The notes below the pieces were generated by a model. It was given only the letters and a program-made list of their open reading frames with translations, was not told the DNA's origin and did no database searches. DNA of 64,000 nt from Bacteroidales bacterium (GTDB taxonomy: Bacteria; Bacteroidota; Bacteroidia; Bacteroidales; Tenuifilaceae): positions 1 to 64,000 of the forward strand of contig RPRQ01000020.1 of assembly GCA_003818205.1 (NCBI GenBank), written 5' to 3'. Position 1 is the stretch's first letter, and each line of letters starts with the position of its first letter. Below, in pieces: positions 1 through 8,470 of the stretch. The position numbers and the translations under genes are program-made.

Positions 1-174
1 AGAAGATGTTTTGGAAATGAGAACTGTTTGATAGCCTTCCTGATCGGTTATTTGACCAAAAACAACATATTTCTCATTGGCTTGATCCCCTATATCCAGG
101 GAATAGGGTTCTATACAGGATGAAAATGCTGATATCAGAATGCTAAAAAAGAGGAAGTATCTAATCAGATGCAT
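1..174 (-). CDS. DUF4249-type outer-membrane lipoprotein, N-terminal part only
   Basis: Only the first 58 codons lie in the window; the rest runs off the left edge. The start ATG (172-174) lies inside the end of the TonB-dependent receptor gene, overlapping it by 14 bp, which suggests translational coupling. The N-terminus is a lipoprotein signal peptide: a hydrophobic stretch of about 15 residues followed by the lipobox AFSSC with Cys20 as the predicted lipidated residue. The residues that follow (IEPYSLDIGD, then a beta-strand like VVFGQITD) fit the DUF4249 family, which in Bacteroidota is regularly encoded directly after a TonB-dependent receptor and is thought to be its surface or periplasmic partner. 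The family call rests on this short N-terminus and on gene position, so it is an inference; the lipoprotein call is seen directly. Confidence 0.6.
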   Translation of the reverse strand, partial: MHLIRYFLFFSILISAFSSCIEPYSLDIGDQANEKYVVFGQITDQEGYQTVLISKTSS

Positions 175-2929
175 AATTACCAAGTTTAAAAAGCCATGTA
201 ACAGTAAATAATGGAACTCCAATAACGGAATACTTATAACATTTCAATAATCCCTTATCTGACTTAAAATATATTGAGTATGGGTTTTTTCGTCCGGTTA
301 GGTTGTAAACACCAATCATAAAAGAACTGTGGATTAGTTTGTTTTTTTTGAGATTGCCTTCAATTGTAAATGAAATATCCAACCTGAAATAGTCAGGGAT
401 GTTATATCTATTCCGTTCAGAATAATCTACATATTGCACCCCATTTACATAGTACAACGCTTGAGGGTAAGTAATAGGTCTTCCCGATTGATAGGTTGTA
501 ACCGTTGATAATGTATAACGACGATTGAAATGGTAATTAATTAAAGCATTCAAAGCATGTGGAATATCATAGTTAGAAGGATAAGCATTCCCATCATTTA
601 TTTGATTCCAAGAATTAGCTCCATTTACTTGGACAATCGATCGAGAATATGTATAGGATAACCAACCATCAAGTTTTCGCATACTTCTTTTAATGAAAAA
701 TTCTATCCCATAAGCTTTTTGATCTCCTTGCAGTATAGTTGTTTCAACGGCTTTGCTGCCAAGAAAATTAGCCCCATCTTTAAACTCAGGATATTTTTTT
801 GTTTTTTTAAGATAGACTTCAACAGAGGTTTCTAATCCTGCTTTTTTGAAGTTCCGAAAAACTCCGAATGAAACTTGTGTGCTTTTTGATGGTTTGAGAT
901 GGTAGTCTGCTAATTTCCATTGGGTATTTGGAGCCAACGCAATAGTATTGCTTAGCATAAATAGATTCTGTTGCATTTGATTAAATGCTAACTTAATAGA
1001 ACCATTCTTATCTGTTTGGAAGTTTATTGTTGCTCTTATTTCAGGTGAGAAAAACCATTTTATAGGATTGTTAGATCTAAAGTATATTGTATCTTTTATG
1101 TACTTTTCTTCTCTTGGTAGTCCAGTGTTATAGTTGTAAACAGCATTAGGACCAATGGGAGTAAATATTGATTGTCTTATACCTGCAGACAAAGTTAGCC
1201 TAGGAAAAATATTGTATTTATCAGTAAAATATATTGCGCTCTCTATGCCTTGCTCTTTCCCAAGAGTTATAGGTATTCTTAGAGACGATTTTCCGTAGGG
1301 AAGAACTGAGCCCCTATCAAGTTTATAAAGAATAATACTCGAGCCGTATTCAAATGTTGTTTTGTCATTAATTACATGGGTAAAATCGCTTAGTATTTCA
1401 TAGTGTCCAATCTTGTAGTTATGCTTGTAGGCTGTTGATACTTCTTGGTTATCGTATGTGTTAAAAGTATATTCCGAGCATACAACAGAAAAATCACTCC
1501 TTATGGACGTGTTATAAACATATTGAAGATTTACAGATCCTCCTAAGTTTGAGTATTGGTACTGATTAATATCTGAAAGGCGAAATTTGTCATTGCTATT
1601 GTAAATAAATAGAGATAGTTGAGACTTTTTAAGCGTATAGCTAATTGATCCTGAGAAATCATTAAATGCAGCACTGCTATTTCTTATTGTAGGATCCTTG
1701 ATTCTCGATAATATCCAGTCGGAATAAGAAGAACGAGCACTAAAAAGAAATGTTAATGAATCTTTTATTATAGGTCCCTCAATTGTTATATAAGCTGTTA
1801 TAGGGTTGATGCCTCCATGAGCTGTAATTCTTTTGTGGTTTGCTTGACGAGTAACTATATTGAAAATTGATGATAACCTTCCTCCGTATTTTGCAGGAAT
1901 ATGTCCTTTGTAAATCGAGAAATCCTTGATAATATCAGAATTAAAAGCTGGAAAAAACCCGAAAAGATGGGCCGTGTTGTAGATAGGCACTTTATCAATG
2001 TAAAATGCATTCTGATCAGAACTTCCACCCCTTACATTCAATCCTGCAGAACCTTCTCCTACACTTACAATCCCTGGTAGCAAACTGGATACTTTTAGAA
2101 TGTCTCGTTCTCCTATCATCATTGGAACTGAATTAACTGTTTTTGATGATATCCTTTCAAGACCAGGATCTTTTGATTTGATATTTGTTTGTCTATCTCC
2201 TCGTACAACAACCTCTTCAATTAAAATATCCTCTTTTTTTAGTTCAATTTTGCATTCTCCTTCTGAAAGTACTTCCAGAAATATTTTTTTCTTTTCATGA
2301 CCAAGACTTTCAATTTTTGCATTATACTTACCAGGGTTAATGACTAGAATAAAATAGCCATCCTTATCTGATATTGCTCCTTTCCCAGTTTCTTCAATAA
2401 AAACTGTAGCATCTATAATAGGAATCCCTGTTTCTTGCTCGAATATTCTCCCTAATATTTTAGTGCTTGAATTCGGGTTGTTTAAACCATTTGTACCAAC
2501 CCTAACGGTTTGGTTTGCATTCCCTTTTCTTCCAGTAATATATTTAGTCTCGGTTTTAGTAATACTTTTTGTTGAAGTAATTGTTGTGTCCTCTTTCTCA
2601 ATATATTTTTTAAAATCTGGCAAATCTGTAATAAGCTTTTCGCCAGAAAGTAAAATGAAGTTATTATGCCAAGAAGAAACTTCAATCCCTGATCCTTTTA
2701 AAACTACTTTTAAAGCAGATTCAACGCTAATGCTATCGTTATCTAGTGTAACTTTTATGTTCTTAACTAATGCATCATCATAGAAAACAATGATACCTGT
2801 TTGGCGGTATATTTCATTTGAAAACTCAGAAAATGGGATTTCAAATACATGACAAGATAAGTATGGTATTATATCATCCTTGATTGGTTTCCCCAGAAGA
2901 AAGAGAAATAGAAAAATACTTGTTTTCAC
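161..2929 (-). CDS. TonB-dependent receptor with N-terminal STN and carboxypeptidase-like domains
   Basis: Outer-membrane beta-barrel that would import a ligand using TonB energy. Order of domains in 922 residues: short signal peptide (about 1-15), STN/secretin-TonB domain (about 26-100), linker, carboxypeptidase-regulatory-like beta-sandwich (about 157-232), plug domain starting at EEVVVRGD (238-245) with the plug motifs LNVRGGSSDQN and KYGGRLSSIFNI, then a long barrel to the C-terminus. STN domains normally signal to a FecR-type anti-sigma factor, but no sigma/anti-sigma pair is next to it here. The gene overlaps the upstream periplasmic protein by 4 bp (ATGA) and the downstream DUF4249 lipoprotein by 14 bp, so the three genes form a tight operon. 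The ligand cannot be told from sequence; the absence of SusD argues against a polysaccharide locus. Confidence 0.9.
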   Translation of the reverse strand: MKTSIFLFLFLLGKPIKDDIIPYLSCHVFEIPFSEFSNEIYRQTGIIVFYDDALVKNIKVTLDNDSISVESALKVVLKGSGIEVSSWHNNFILLSGEKLITDLPDFKKYIEKEDTTITSTKSITKTETKYITGRKGNANQTVRVGTNGLNNPNSSTKILGRIFEQETGIPIIDATVFIEETGKGAISDKDGYFILVINPGKYNAKIESLGHEKKKIFLEVLSEGECKIELKKEDILIEEVVVRGDRQTNIKSKDPGLERISSKTVNSVPMMIGERDILKVSSLLPGIVSVGEGSAGLNVRGGSSDQNAFYIDKVPIYNTAHLFGFFPAFNSDIIKDFSIYKGHIPAKYGGRLSSIFNIVTRQANHKRITAHGGINPITAYITIEGPIIKDSLTFLFSARSSYSDWILSRIKDPTIRNSSAAFNDFSGSISYTLKKSQLSLFIYNSNDKFRLSDINQYQYSNLGGSVNLQYVYNTSIRSDFSVVCSEYTFNTYDNQEVSTAYKHNYKIGHYEILSDFTHVINDKTTFEYGSSIILYKLDRGSVLPYGKSSLRIPITLGKEQGIESAIYFTDKYNIFPRLTLSAGIRQSIFTPIGPNAVYNYNTGLPREEKYIKDTIYFRSNNPIKWFFSPEIRATINFQTDKNGSIKLAFNQMQQNLFMLSNTIALAPNTQWKLADYHLKPSKSTQVSFGVFRNFKKAGLETSVEVYLKKTKKYPEFKDGANFLGSKAVETTILQGDQKAYGIEFFIKRSMRKLDGWLSYTYSRSIVQVNGANSWNQINDGNAYPSNYDIPHALNALINYHFNRRYTLSTVTTYQSGRPITYPQALYYVNGVQYVDYSERNRYNIPDYFRLDISFTIEGNLKKNKLIHSSFMIGVYNLTGRKNPYSIYFKSDKGLLKCYKYSVIGVPLFTVTWLFKLGNYASD

Positions 2930-3660
2930 ATTACAGATAATTTACTACAATAATTAATAAGATCTTCCATTATTTGAGATGAAGCATTATTTACTTTTAT
3001 TTTATTTCTTCTTAAATATTTCTTGATTATTATTTGCTTCTCCTTCTTAAATATGCGTATGAAACTTTTGTTCCTATAGTATTTGTTAAGAGACTGGTTT
3101 ATTAATACGTATTGCTCTTTTCTGGGTATAAATACATAATTTTTACTCCCACTTACACTTTCGAGTTTCAAATCCTTTTTATAATAATAAAGCAAACGGA
3201 GTGAATCTTTTCCCAGAACTTGATAGATACGTTTAGATTCTTCTGGTGTACTAAAAAGAATAAATTGATTATCGCCAATAGTGAAATTTTCAAGCCATGT
3301 TTTTGAAAGCATTATGATATTATATACATTATTTGAATTTAAATATTTAAGCAAAACCTCTTGTTTGTAAACGTCGAAATTAAGTTCAAGATTTTTATAA
3401 TTGACCCCTCTAATGGTTGCGTCACCTTGTTTGTAATTCTTGCTAGATAAATATTGATCCCCTAATACATTCGATGGATAAAATGATTTATATATGATTC
3501 CATTATATAGAAATGGGTCTAATCCATGAACCTTATCAAGACTATCTAAATTTAATATCTCATCATTTTGCTGACAAAATAAGCCATTGGTTATTATAAT
3601 GTTAAATAATAGAAATAGGATAAATCTTTTAGAAATGAAAATATACCGATAGTATAACAT
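2926..3660 (-). CDS. secreted protein of unknown function, first gene of TonB-receptor operon
   Basis: I do not recognise the family. From the chosen start (ATG 3658-3660) the 244-residue protein begins with a classical signal peptide: basic start, hydrophobic run LFNIIITNGLF, then CQQ; the open frame extends upstream to 3705 but that would put 25 residues before the hydrophobic core. The mature part is rich in aromatic and basic residues, with a strongly basic tail (KKEKQIIIKKYLRRNKIK), and has no transmembrane segment or recognisable catalytic motif. Its stop overlaps the ATG of the TonB receptor by 4 bp, so the two are almost surely co-translated and it is probably a periplasmic accessory of the transport system. 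Role inferred from context only. Confidence 0.6.
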   Translation of the reverse strand: MLYYRYIFISKRFILFLLFNIIITNGLFCQQNDEILNLDSLDKVHGLDPFLYNGIIYKSFYPSNVLGDQYLSSKNYKQGDATIRGVNYKNLELNFDVYKQEVLLKYLNSNNVYNIIMLSKTWLENFTIGDNQFILFSTPEESKRIYQVLGKDSLRLLYYYKKDLKLESVSGSKNYVFIPRKEQYVLINQSLNKYYRNKSFIRIFKKEKQIIIKKYLRRNKIKVNNASSQIMEDLINYCSKLSVM

Positions 3661-3788
3661 TTTAAATAATTTTTGAATAGAAAATATTAATTTTAGTAAA
3701 GGCATGAAGATATATAATATATTCGAAACTGTGTATATTTTTTAAAAAGATTTATTTGGCAATATGTAATTCAAGACTGGTTAAATCA

Positions 3789-3796
3789 TAACTTTG
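3789..3796 (+). promoter_or_regulatory. -7 element (TAACTTTG) for the MFS gene
   Basis: Exact match to the Bacteroidota -7 consensus TAnnTTTG, about 70 bp before the favoured MFS start. No good TTTG -33 element lies 19-21 bp upstream. Transcription from here would begin near 3802, which makes an upstream in-frame start at 3796 unlikely. Confidence 0.45.
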
Positions 3797-3864
3797 TGTG
3801 TAAAATGGGTTCGCTTTATGTATTGATTAGTAATTTATCATATATTTTTAACAACTTGATTATT

Positions 3865-5055
3865 ATGCCAAGATTCCTTACTAAAGCCATTGTATTACTG
3901 TCGTTTGTAAGTCTATTTACCGACATCGCAAGCGAGATGCTTTACCCCATTATGCCCATTTTTTTGAAATCGATAGGTTTTTCTGTAGTTCTTATAGGTA
4001 TTCTTGAAGGTTTGGCTGAGGCTACAGCGGGTATTAGCAAGGGTTACTTTGGGCATTTATCTGATAGGATAGGGAAGAGGGTTCCGTTTGTCCGTTGGGG
4101 TTATGCCATGAGCGCGCTTTCAAAGCCGATGATGGCTGCTTTTGTATATCCTATCTGGATTTTCTTCGCACGTACCCTCGACCGCCTAGGCAAGGGTGTT
4201 CGCAATAGTGCTAGAGATGCCCTACTTAGCGATGAATCGACCCCTGAGACAAAAGGAAAGGTATTTGGTTTTCATCGAGGAATGGATACTCTTGGCGCAG
4301 CAATAGGGCCATTCTTGGCACTTCTTTTTCTTTTCTTTTACCCCGGACAATACCGATGGCTATTCGTTTTAGCCGTAATACCTGGTTTAATTGCAATAAG
4401 TCTAACTTGGTTAATTAAAGAGAAGAAAAAGCCTGAAAGGCAAATAAGTAACAATAAAAAGGTTGGCTTTTTTTCGTTCATCAGCTACTGGAAAGTTTCC
4501 AATTCACAGTATAAATATCTTGTAATTGGGTTGCTTGTTTTTGCCCTTTTCAATAGCTCTGATGTATTTCTCCTTTTAATGGTTAAACACCAAGGATTTA
4601 GCGATATACAGATGATCGGTTTATACATATTCTATAACCTGCTCTACGCCTTGCTTTCCTACCCATCTGGTTGGTTGGCTGATAGGTTGGGTATGAAAAG
4701 GATAATGATTGCTGGGTTGCTTGTTTTTGCTTTAGTTTATACCCTATTCGGTTATGCCACTACTCTCATACATTTAATAATATTGTTTGGTTTGTACTCG
4801 TTCTACGCATCGGCTACTGAGGGTATTTCGAAAGCATGGATTAGCAACCTAGCCCAAAAGGAACATACGGCTACAGCAATTGGATTTTACAATAGTTTTC
4901 AGAGTATTGCTGCCCTTTTAGCTAGCAGCATTGCAGGATTAATTTGGTATGGATTCAATCCTACTGTTATGTTTATTATTGCCGGATTTGGAGCCATGTT
5001 GGTTGCGTTTTACTTGATGTTCTCAATGAAATACAGTTTAGATGTAAGTAGATAG
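3865..5055 (+). CDS. major facilitator superfamily transporter
   Basis: A 396-residue integral membrane protein with about 12 hydrophobic segments, the normal size for the family. The loop after TM2 reads GHLSDRIGKRVPFVRWGY, a clear MFS motif A (G-x-L-[SAD]-D-R-x-G-[KR]-[KR]), repeated in weaker form between TM8 and TM9 (GWLADRLGMKRIM); both are seen directly. The charged GKGVRNSARDALLSD motif after TM4 is typical of a subgroup of uncharacterised bacterial MFS carriers. The start at 3865 (MPRFLTKA) is preferred because the upstream extension is hydrophilic-poor, lacks homology-like features and would start at or before the likely transcription start. It stands alone, divergent from the TonB operon. 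Substrate unknown; efflux of a small molecule is as likely as uptake. Confidence 0.85.
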   Translation: MPRFLTKAIVLLSFVSLFTDIASEMLYPIMPIFLKSIGFSVVLIGILEGLAEATAGISKGYFGHLSDRIGKRVPFVRWGYAMSALSKPMMAAFVYPIWIFFARTLDRLGKGVRNSARDALLSDESTPETKGKVFGFHRGMDTLGAAIGPFLALLFLFFYPGQYRWLFVLAVIPGLIAISLTWLIKEKKKPERQISNNKKVGFFSFISYWKVSNSQYKYLVIGLLVFALFNSSDVFLLLMVKHQGFSDIQMIGLYIFYNLLYALLSYPSGWLADRLGMKRIMIAGLLVFALVYTLFGYATTLIHLIILFGLYSFYASATEGISKAWISNLAQKEHTATAIGFYNSFQSIAALLASSIAGLIWYGFNPTVMFIIAGFGAMLVAFYLMFSMKYSLDVSR

Positions 5056-5096
5056 TTTAGTTTGTTCTAGTATTATGGAAGGATTGTTGAAATATA

Positions 5097-5130
5097 CCAT
5101 CAACTGTTAACTGTCAACTAACAACTAATA
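5097..5130 (+). repeat. phrase-like low-complexity tract (CAACTGTTAACTGTCAACTA)
   Basis: A short tract built from repeats of AACTGT/CAACTA-like words lying in the gap between the MFS gene and the FtsX permease. It encodes nothing and resembles other low-complexity intergenic tracts in the window (for example before pyk). Confidence 0.5.
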
Positions 5131-5145
5131 ATAACCGTACGATAG

Positions 5146-5162
5146 CGAACATCAGCTGTTCG
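5146..5162 (+). promoter_or_regulatory. inverted repeat CGAACA-N5-TGTTCG upstream of the permease
   Basis: A perfect 6-bp inverted repeat with a 5-bp spacer, about 92 bp upstream of the TTTG -33 element of the downstream promoter. The geometry suits a dimeric repressor or activator. No regulator gene is adjacent, so the binding protein is unknown. Confidence 0.4.
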
Positions 5163-5253
5163 AAAAAGTATTTTAAAAGGAGATATGTTTTTTAATTATA
5201 TCTATGTAAATCAAATAGGTAGATAAGATGGCATTTTAGTTGATTGAGTGATT

Positions 5254-5284
5254 TTTGTTCTCTTGAAAATCATTTTTAAATTTG
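5254..5284 (+). promoter_or_regulatory. consensus promoter for the FtsX-type permease
   Basis: TTTG at 5254-5257, 19-bp spacer, TAAATTTG at 5277-5284: a full match to the Bacteroidota primary sigma consensus. The transcript would start near 5290, about 24 nt before the ATG at 5314. Confidence 0.75.
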
Positions 5285-5313
5285 AATAAACGTAAACTAA
5301 TATAGAAAATACT

Positions 5314-7737
5314 ATGGATATAATTGATAACTATTTGAAAACTGGAATTAGAAACTTGTTGAAATACAAGTTTTATTCATTTATCAATATACTTGGACTA
5401 GCTATAGGAATAGCTGGTTCTTTACTTATTATTCTTTATGTTTCCAATGAGCTTAGCTATGATAAGTTTCATAAGAATTACGAAAGAATTTATAGAATTG
5501 GCGTAATAGGAAAACTTAGAGGTGAGCCTATAAATATGGCGGTATCGTGCGCACCTATGGCAAAAGCATTGCTGAGTGATTTTCCTGAGGTAGAGCAAAC
5601 CACACGATTAACCAAAATGGGGGATTGGCTAATTGGCTCTGGTGATCGGAAATTCAATGAGGAGGATTTTCTATTCGCGGATTCGACCTTTTTTGATATT
5701 TTCAATTTCAACCTGATAAAAGGTGATCCCAAAAAAGTTCTTAATCGTCCACGGACAATGGTTATGACGCAAACTGCTGCTAAAAAGTATTTCGGAAATG
5801 ATGATCCAATAGGCAAGAGCATTCGTGTTGAGAATGATTCAACATTTTTTGAAATTACTGGCATTATGGAGGATTTACCTGTTAATAGCCACTTTCACTT
5901 TCAACTACTAGGTTCAACTATTTCATATCCTAATCAGAGTAATAATCCGGCATGGGTGTCAAATAATTTCTACAACTATCTTAAGCTGAAAGAAGGTACC
6001 GATTCAAAAGAATTTGAAAGAAAATTAAGAATTCTTATTACGAAGTACATTGGTCCCCAAATAAAGCAATTTCTAAACATCTCAATTGAAGAATTTGAAA
6101 AGGGTGGTAACTCATATAACTTCTTTATTCAACCTTTAGCCGATATTCACTTGAAATCAAAGTTGCAATATGAACTTGAGCCCAATGGGAATATGCTCTA
6201 TGTATATATTTTCTCGGTTGTTGCAATTCTAATTCTTCTTATAGCTTGCATTAATTTCATGAACCTCGCAACTGCTCGGTCTGCAACAAGAGCAAAGGAA
6301 GTGGGGTTAAGGAAGGTCGTTGGTTCCGACAAAGGCAAGTTGATTTCTCAATTCTTAACTGAATCAATACTTGTAAGTTTTATCGCATTAATACTATCAC
6401 TTTTAATAGTTGAATTAACACTACCTTCTTTCAATAATCTTTTGGATATTAAACTTTCTATGGGTTATTTCTCAACTTGGTTTACTGTTCCTGCATTGAT
6501 AGGGTTTGCTATATTTATAGGTTTAATATCTGGTAGTTATCCATCATTTTTCTTGGCATCATTTAATCCAATTTCAGTGCTTAAAGGAAAACTGAAAGCA
6601 GGTGCCAAGAGTAGCCTATTGCGAAGCACTCTTGTGATATCTCAATTTACAGTTAGCATTGTAATATTATTAGCAACCGCTGTTGTATTCCTTCAGCTTA
6701 GGTATATGCAGAATTACAATATGGGTTTTGTAAAAGAGAATAAGATTGTAATTAAACGCTCAGATGGTCTTAAAAAGAATATGGACACCTTTAAGCAAGA
6801 GGTGGCCAAAATCAATGGGATAAGAAGCATTGCAAACACAAATGCAATTCCTGGAAGAAATTATAGCTTAAATGCTTTTCTTCTGGAGGGTGATGCAAAC
6901 ACAGGAACAACCTACACATTACAACAAGGGTTTATTTCGCCAGGTTTTGAAAAAACTTTAGGTTTAGAGTTAGTAGAGGGTAGGTTTTTAGATGCAAATA
7001 TTCCTACTGACTCGAATGCTGTTGTCATAAGTCAAGCAACTGTAAAAGCTTTGGAGCTTGATAAGCCTTTGCAGCATCGTTTAATGTCCCCTGGTCAACC
7101 TCCTCGATATTGGCAAATTGTAGGGGTAGTCAAGGATTTTCATATTGAATCTCTCCGTTCCAACTTGGCGCCTGTTGCTTTAACATTTATGCCAGGTAAT
7201 TTTGAAGGGGTTGTTATTGCAAGTATTGAACCTGGGAGCGAACAGGATGTAATTAATGGAATGAAGGAGATTTGGTCGAGATTGTCGGAATTCCCATTTG
7301 AGTACTATTTCCTTGATGATAGCTTATTAAAGATGTACAAAAATGAGCAGAGAACAGGGGTAATTCTTATTTCATTCTCTATTTTAGCTATAATAATATC
7401 TTGCTTAGGTTTGTTAGGTATGGTTTCTTTTACTACATCGTTAAGAACTAAAGAGATTGCAATTCGAAAATCATTGGGTGCCGAGGATAAGAGTATCATT
7501 ACTATTCTTTCTTCAGAGACAATTAAAATGATAATTATATCGACTGTAATTGCATGGCTTGTCTCATGGTACGCTTTGAATAAATGGCTCCAAAATTTTG
7601 CTTACCATACCAAGATTAACCCTTTGCTATTCTTTATTGTACCTATTATTATTACAGTAATCTCATTGATTACCATCAGCTTCGAGGTTTATAAAGCAAC
7701 AAAGCGGAATCCTGCGGATGTGCTAAAGTACGAATAG
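5314..7737 (+). CDS. ABC transporter permease, FtsX/MacB type
   Basis: An 807-residue permease with two FtsX-type units. The N-terminus (NYLKTGIRNLLKYKFYSFINILGLAIGIA) is the usual start of Bacteroidota FtsX permeases: a membrane anchor (about 22-43) followed by a periplasmic MacB-like domain (about 45-285), a three-helix FtsX bundle (about 288-425) containing the ATARSATRAKEVGLRKVVG coupling region, then a second anchor, second periplasmic domain and final bundle ending in RNPADVLKYE. The second unit repeats the coupling motif (SLRTKEIAIRKSLGA). Proteins of this type work with a separate LolD/MacB-like ATPase; none is encoded here, so this is an orphan permease that must borrow an ATPase from elsewhere. 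It has its own consensus promoter and an upstream inverted repeat, suggesting regulated expression. Function may be lipoprotein or peptide export, as for MacB; not provable here. Confidence 0.9.
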   Translation: MDIIDNYLKTGIRNLLKYKFYSFINILGLAIGIAGSLLIILYVSNELSYDKFHKNYERIYRIGVIGKLRGEPINMAVSCAPMAKALLSDFPEVEQTTRLTKMGDWLIGSGDRKFNEEDFLFADSTFFDIFNFNLIKGDPKKVLNRPRTMVMTQTAAKKYFGNDDPIGKSIRVENDSTFFEITGIMEDLPVNSHFHFQLLGSTISYPNQSNNPAWVSNNFYNYLKLKEGTDSKEFERKLRILITKYIGPQIKQFLNISIEEFEKGGNSYNFFIQPLADIHLKSKLQYELEPNGNMLYVYIFSVVAILILLIACINFMNLATARSATRAKEVGLRKVVGSDKGKLISQFLTESILVSFIALILSLLIVELTLPSFNNLLDIKLSMGYFSTWFTVPALIGFAIFIGLISGSYPSFFLASFNPISVLKGKLKAGAKSSLLRSTLVISQFTVSIVILLATAVVFLQLRYMQNYNMGFVKENKIVIKRSDGLKKNMDTFKQEVAKINGIRSIANTNAIPGRNYSLNAFLLEGDANTGTTYTLQQGFISPGFEKTLGLELVEGRFLDANIPTDSNAVVISQATVKALELDKPLQHRLMSPGQPPRYWQIVGVVKDFHIESLRSNLAPVALTFMPGNFEGVVIASIEPGSEQDVINGMKEIWSRLSEFPFEYYFLDDSLLKMYKNEQRTGVILISFSILAIIISCLGLLGMVSFTTSLRTKEIAIRKSLGAEDKSIITILSSETIKMIIISTVIAWLVSWYALNKWLQNFAYHTKINPLLFFIVPIIITVISLITISFEVYKATKRNPADVLKYE

Positions 7738-7756
7738 ATTCTTTGAAAATTTAAAA

Positions 7757-7810
7757 TGAACACTCAGACGCAGGGATACAGAGTTTTTTTTCTTTGTATC
7801 TCTGTGTTCA
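7757..7810. terminator. long imperfect hairpin between convergent genes
   Basis: Outer arms TGAACAC (7757-7763) and GTGTTCA (7804-7810), inner arms GATACA (7775-7780) and TGTATC (7795-7800), with a run of eight T in the loop. It fills the space between the ends of the permease and the minus-strand flavodoxin gene and can serve both. Its text (ACGCAGGGATACAGAG ... CTCTGTGTTCA) resembles the ends of the longer dispersed elements at 29.1 and 58.8 kb. Confidence 0.55.
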
Positions 7811-8470
7811 TTATTTTGCATAAGGTCTTGCTTTGAGATTAAACTGGTTGTGGTACTTAATTGATTGTAAATACCAACCCAGTTGTCCAAAGAAAACATA
7901 GATGAATGTTGACATGATTGGTTTTGATGCTTTTTCTAGTACCTCTTTAAGTATAGTATCTCCTTTAGAAAGACAGATTGCTGCTTCTTGAAACGATTCT
8001 GCAATATGTTTTACCATTTTCGATTTATGTAAATCCATGCTTCCAAATGCTCCTCCGCAACCTATAGTAAAACCCCCTGCCCAATAAAAATCGTTATGGA
8101 TACTAAATAATCGTAGAACTTCAATTGCGGTATCATTCTGGAACGATTCGGGAAAGCCCGAGTTGACTATGCCAATGAGCTTCTTGTTAGTTTTTTGCTT
8201 GTCATTTTGGTAAAGTTCGAGGAAGCTGATCAGTGGAGCAGGAATTGAATCAACAAAAAGGGGCGTTGATATAATGGTAATGTCTGAATTATTAACCTTA
8301 TGTATTACCTTATCAACAGCCCCTTCCCTTATGGCCATTCCAATATGTTCAATATCAGTAGCAAACCCCTCTTTTGCTAGGTAACCAAGTAAGAGTTTTC
8401 CAATATTTTCGGAGCTGCTTTTAAACGGTTTTGGGCTACCGATAAGTAGTATTGCAGTTTTATTCTGCAT
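7811..8470 (-). CDS. flavodoxin-fold NAD(P)H-dependent oxidoreductase-like protein
   Basis: A 219-residue protein with a flavodoxin-like fold: a first beta-strand and phosphate-binding loop (AILLIGSPKPFKSSSENIG, about 5-24), a second strand ending in TIISTPLFVDSIPAPLISFLE (about 65-85) and a third (LIGIVNSGFPES, about 98-110), positions expected for FMN contact. The last third (KASKPIMSTFIYVFFGQLGWYLQSIKYHN) is an extra amphipathic/hydrophobic helix not found in plain flavodoxins and may hold the protein at the membrane or at a partner. The start overlaps the end of the preceding flavodoxin-fold gene by 11 bp, so the two are an operon and may act together. Substrate unknown. Confidence 0.75.
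   Translation of the reverse strand: MQNKTAILLIGSPKPFKSSSENIGKLLLGYLAKEGFATDIEHIGMAIREGAVDKVIHKVNNSDITIISTPLFVDSIPAPLISFLELYQNDKQKTNKKLIGIVNSGFPESFQNDTAIEVLRLFSIHNDFYWAGGFTIGCGGAFGSMDLHKSKMVKHIAESFQEAAICLSKGDTILKEVLEKASKPIMSTFIYVFFGQLGWYLQSIKYHNQFNLKARPYAK

Noticed and set aside
3796-3864. N-terminal extension of the MFS protein by 23 residues
   Set aside because: The -7 box at 3789-3796 would place the transcription start after this codon, and the next ATG gives the normal MFS beginning.
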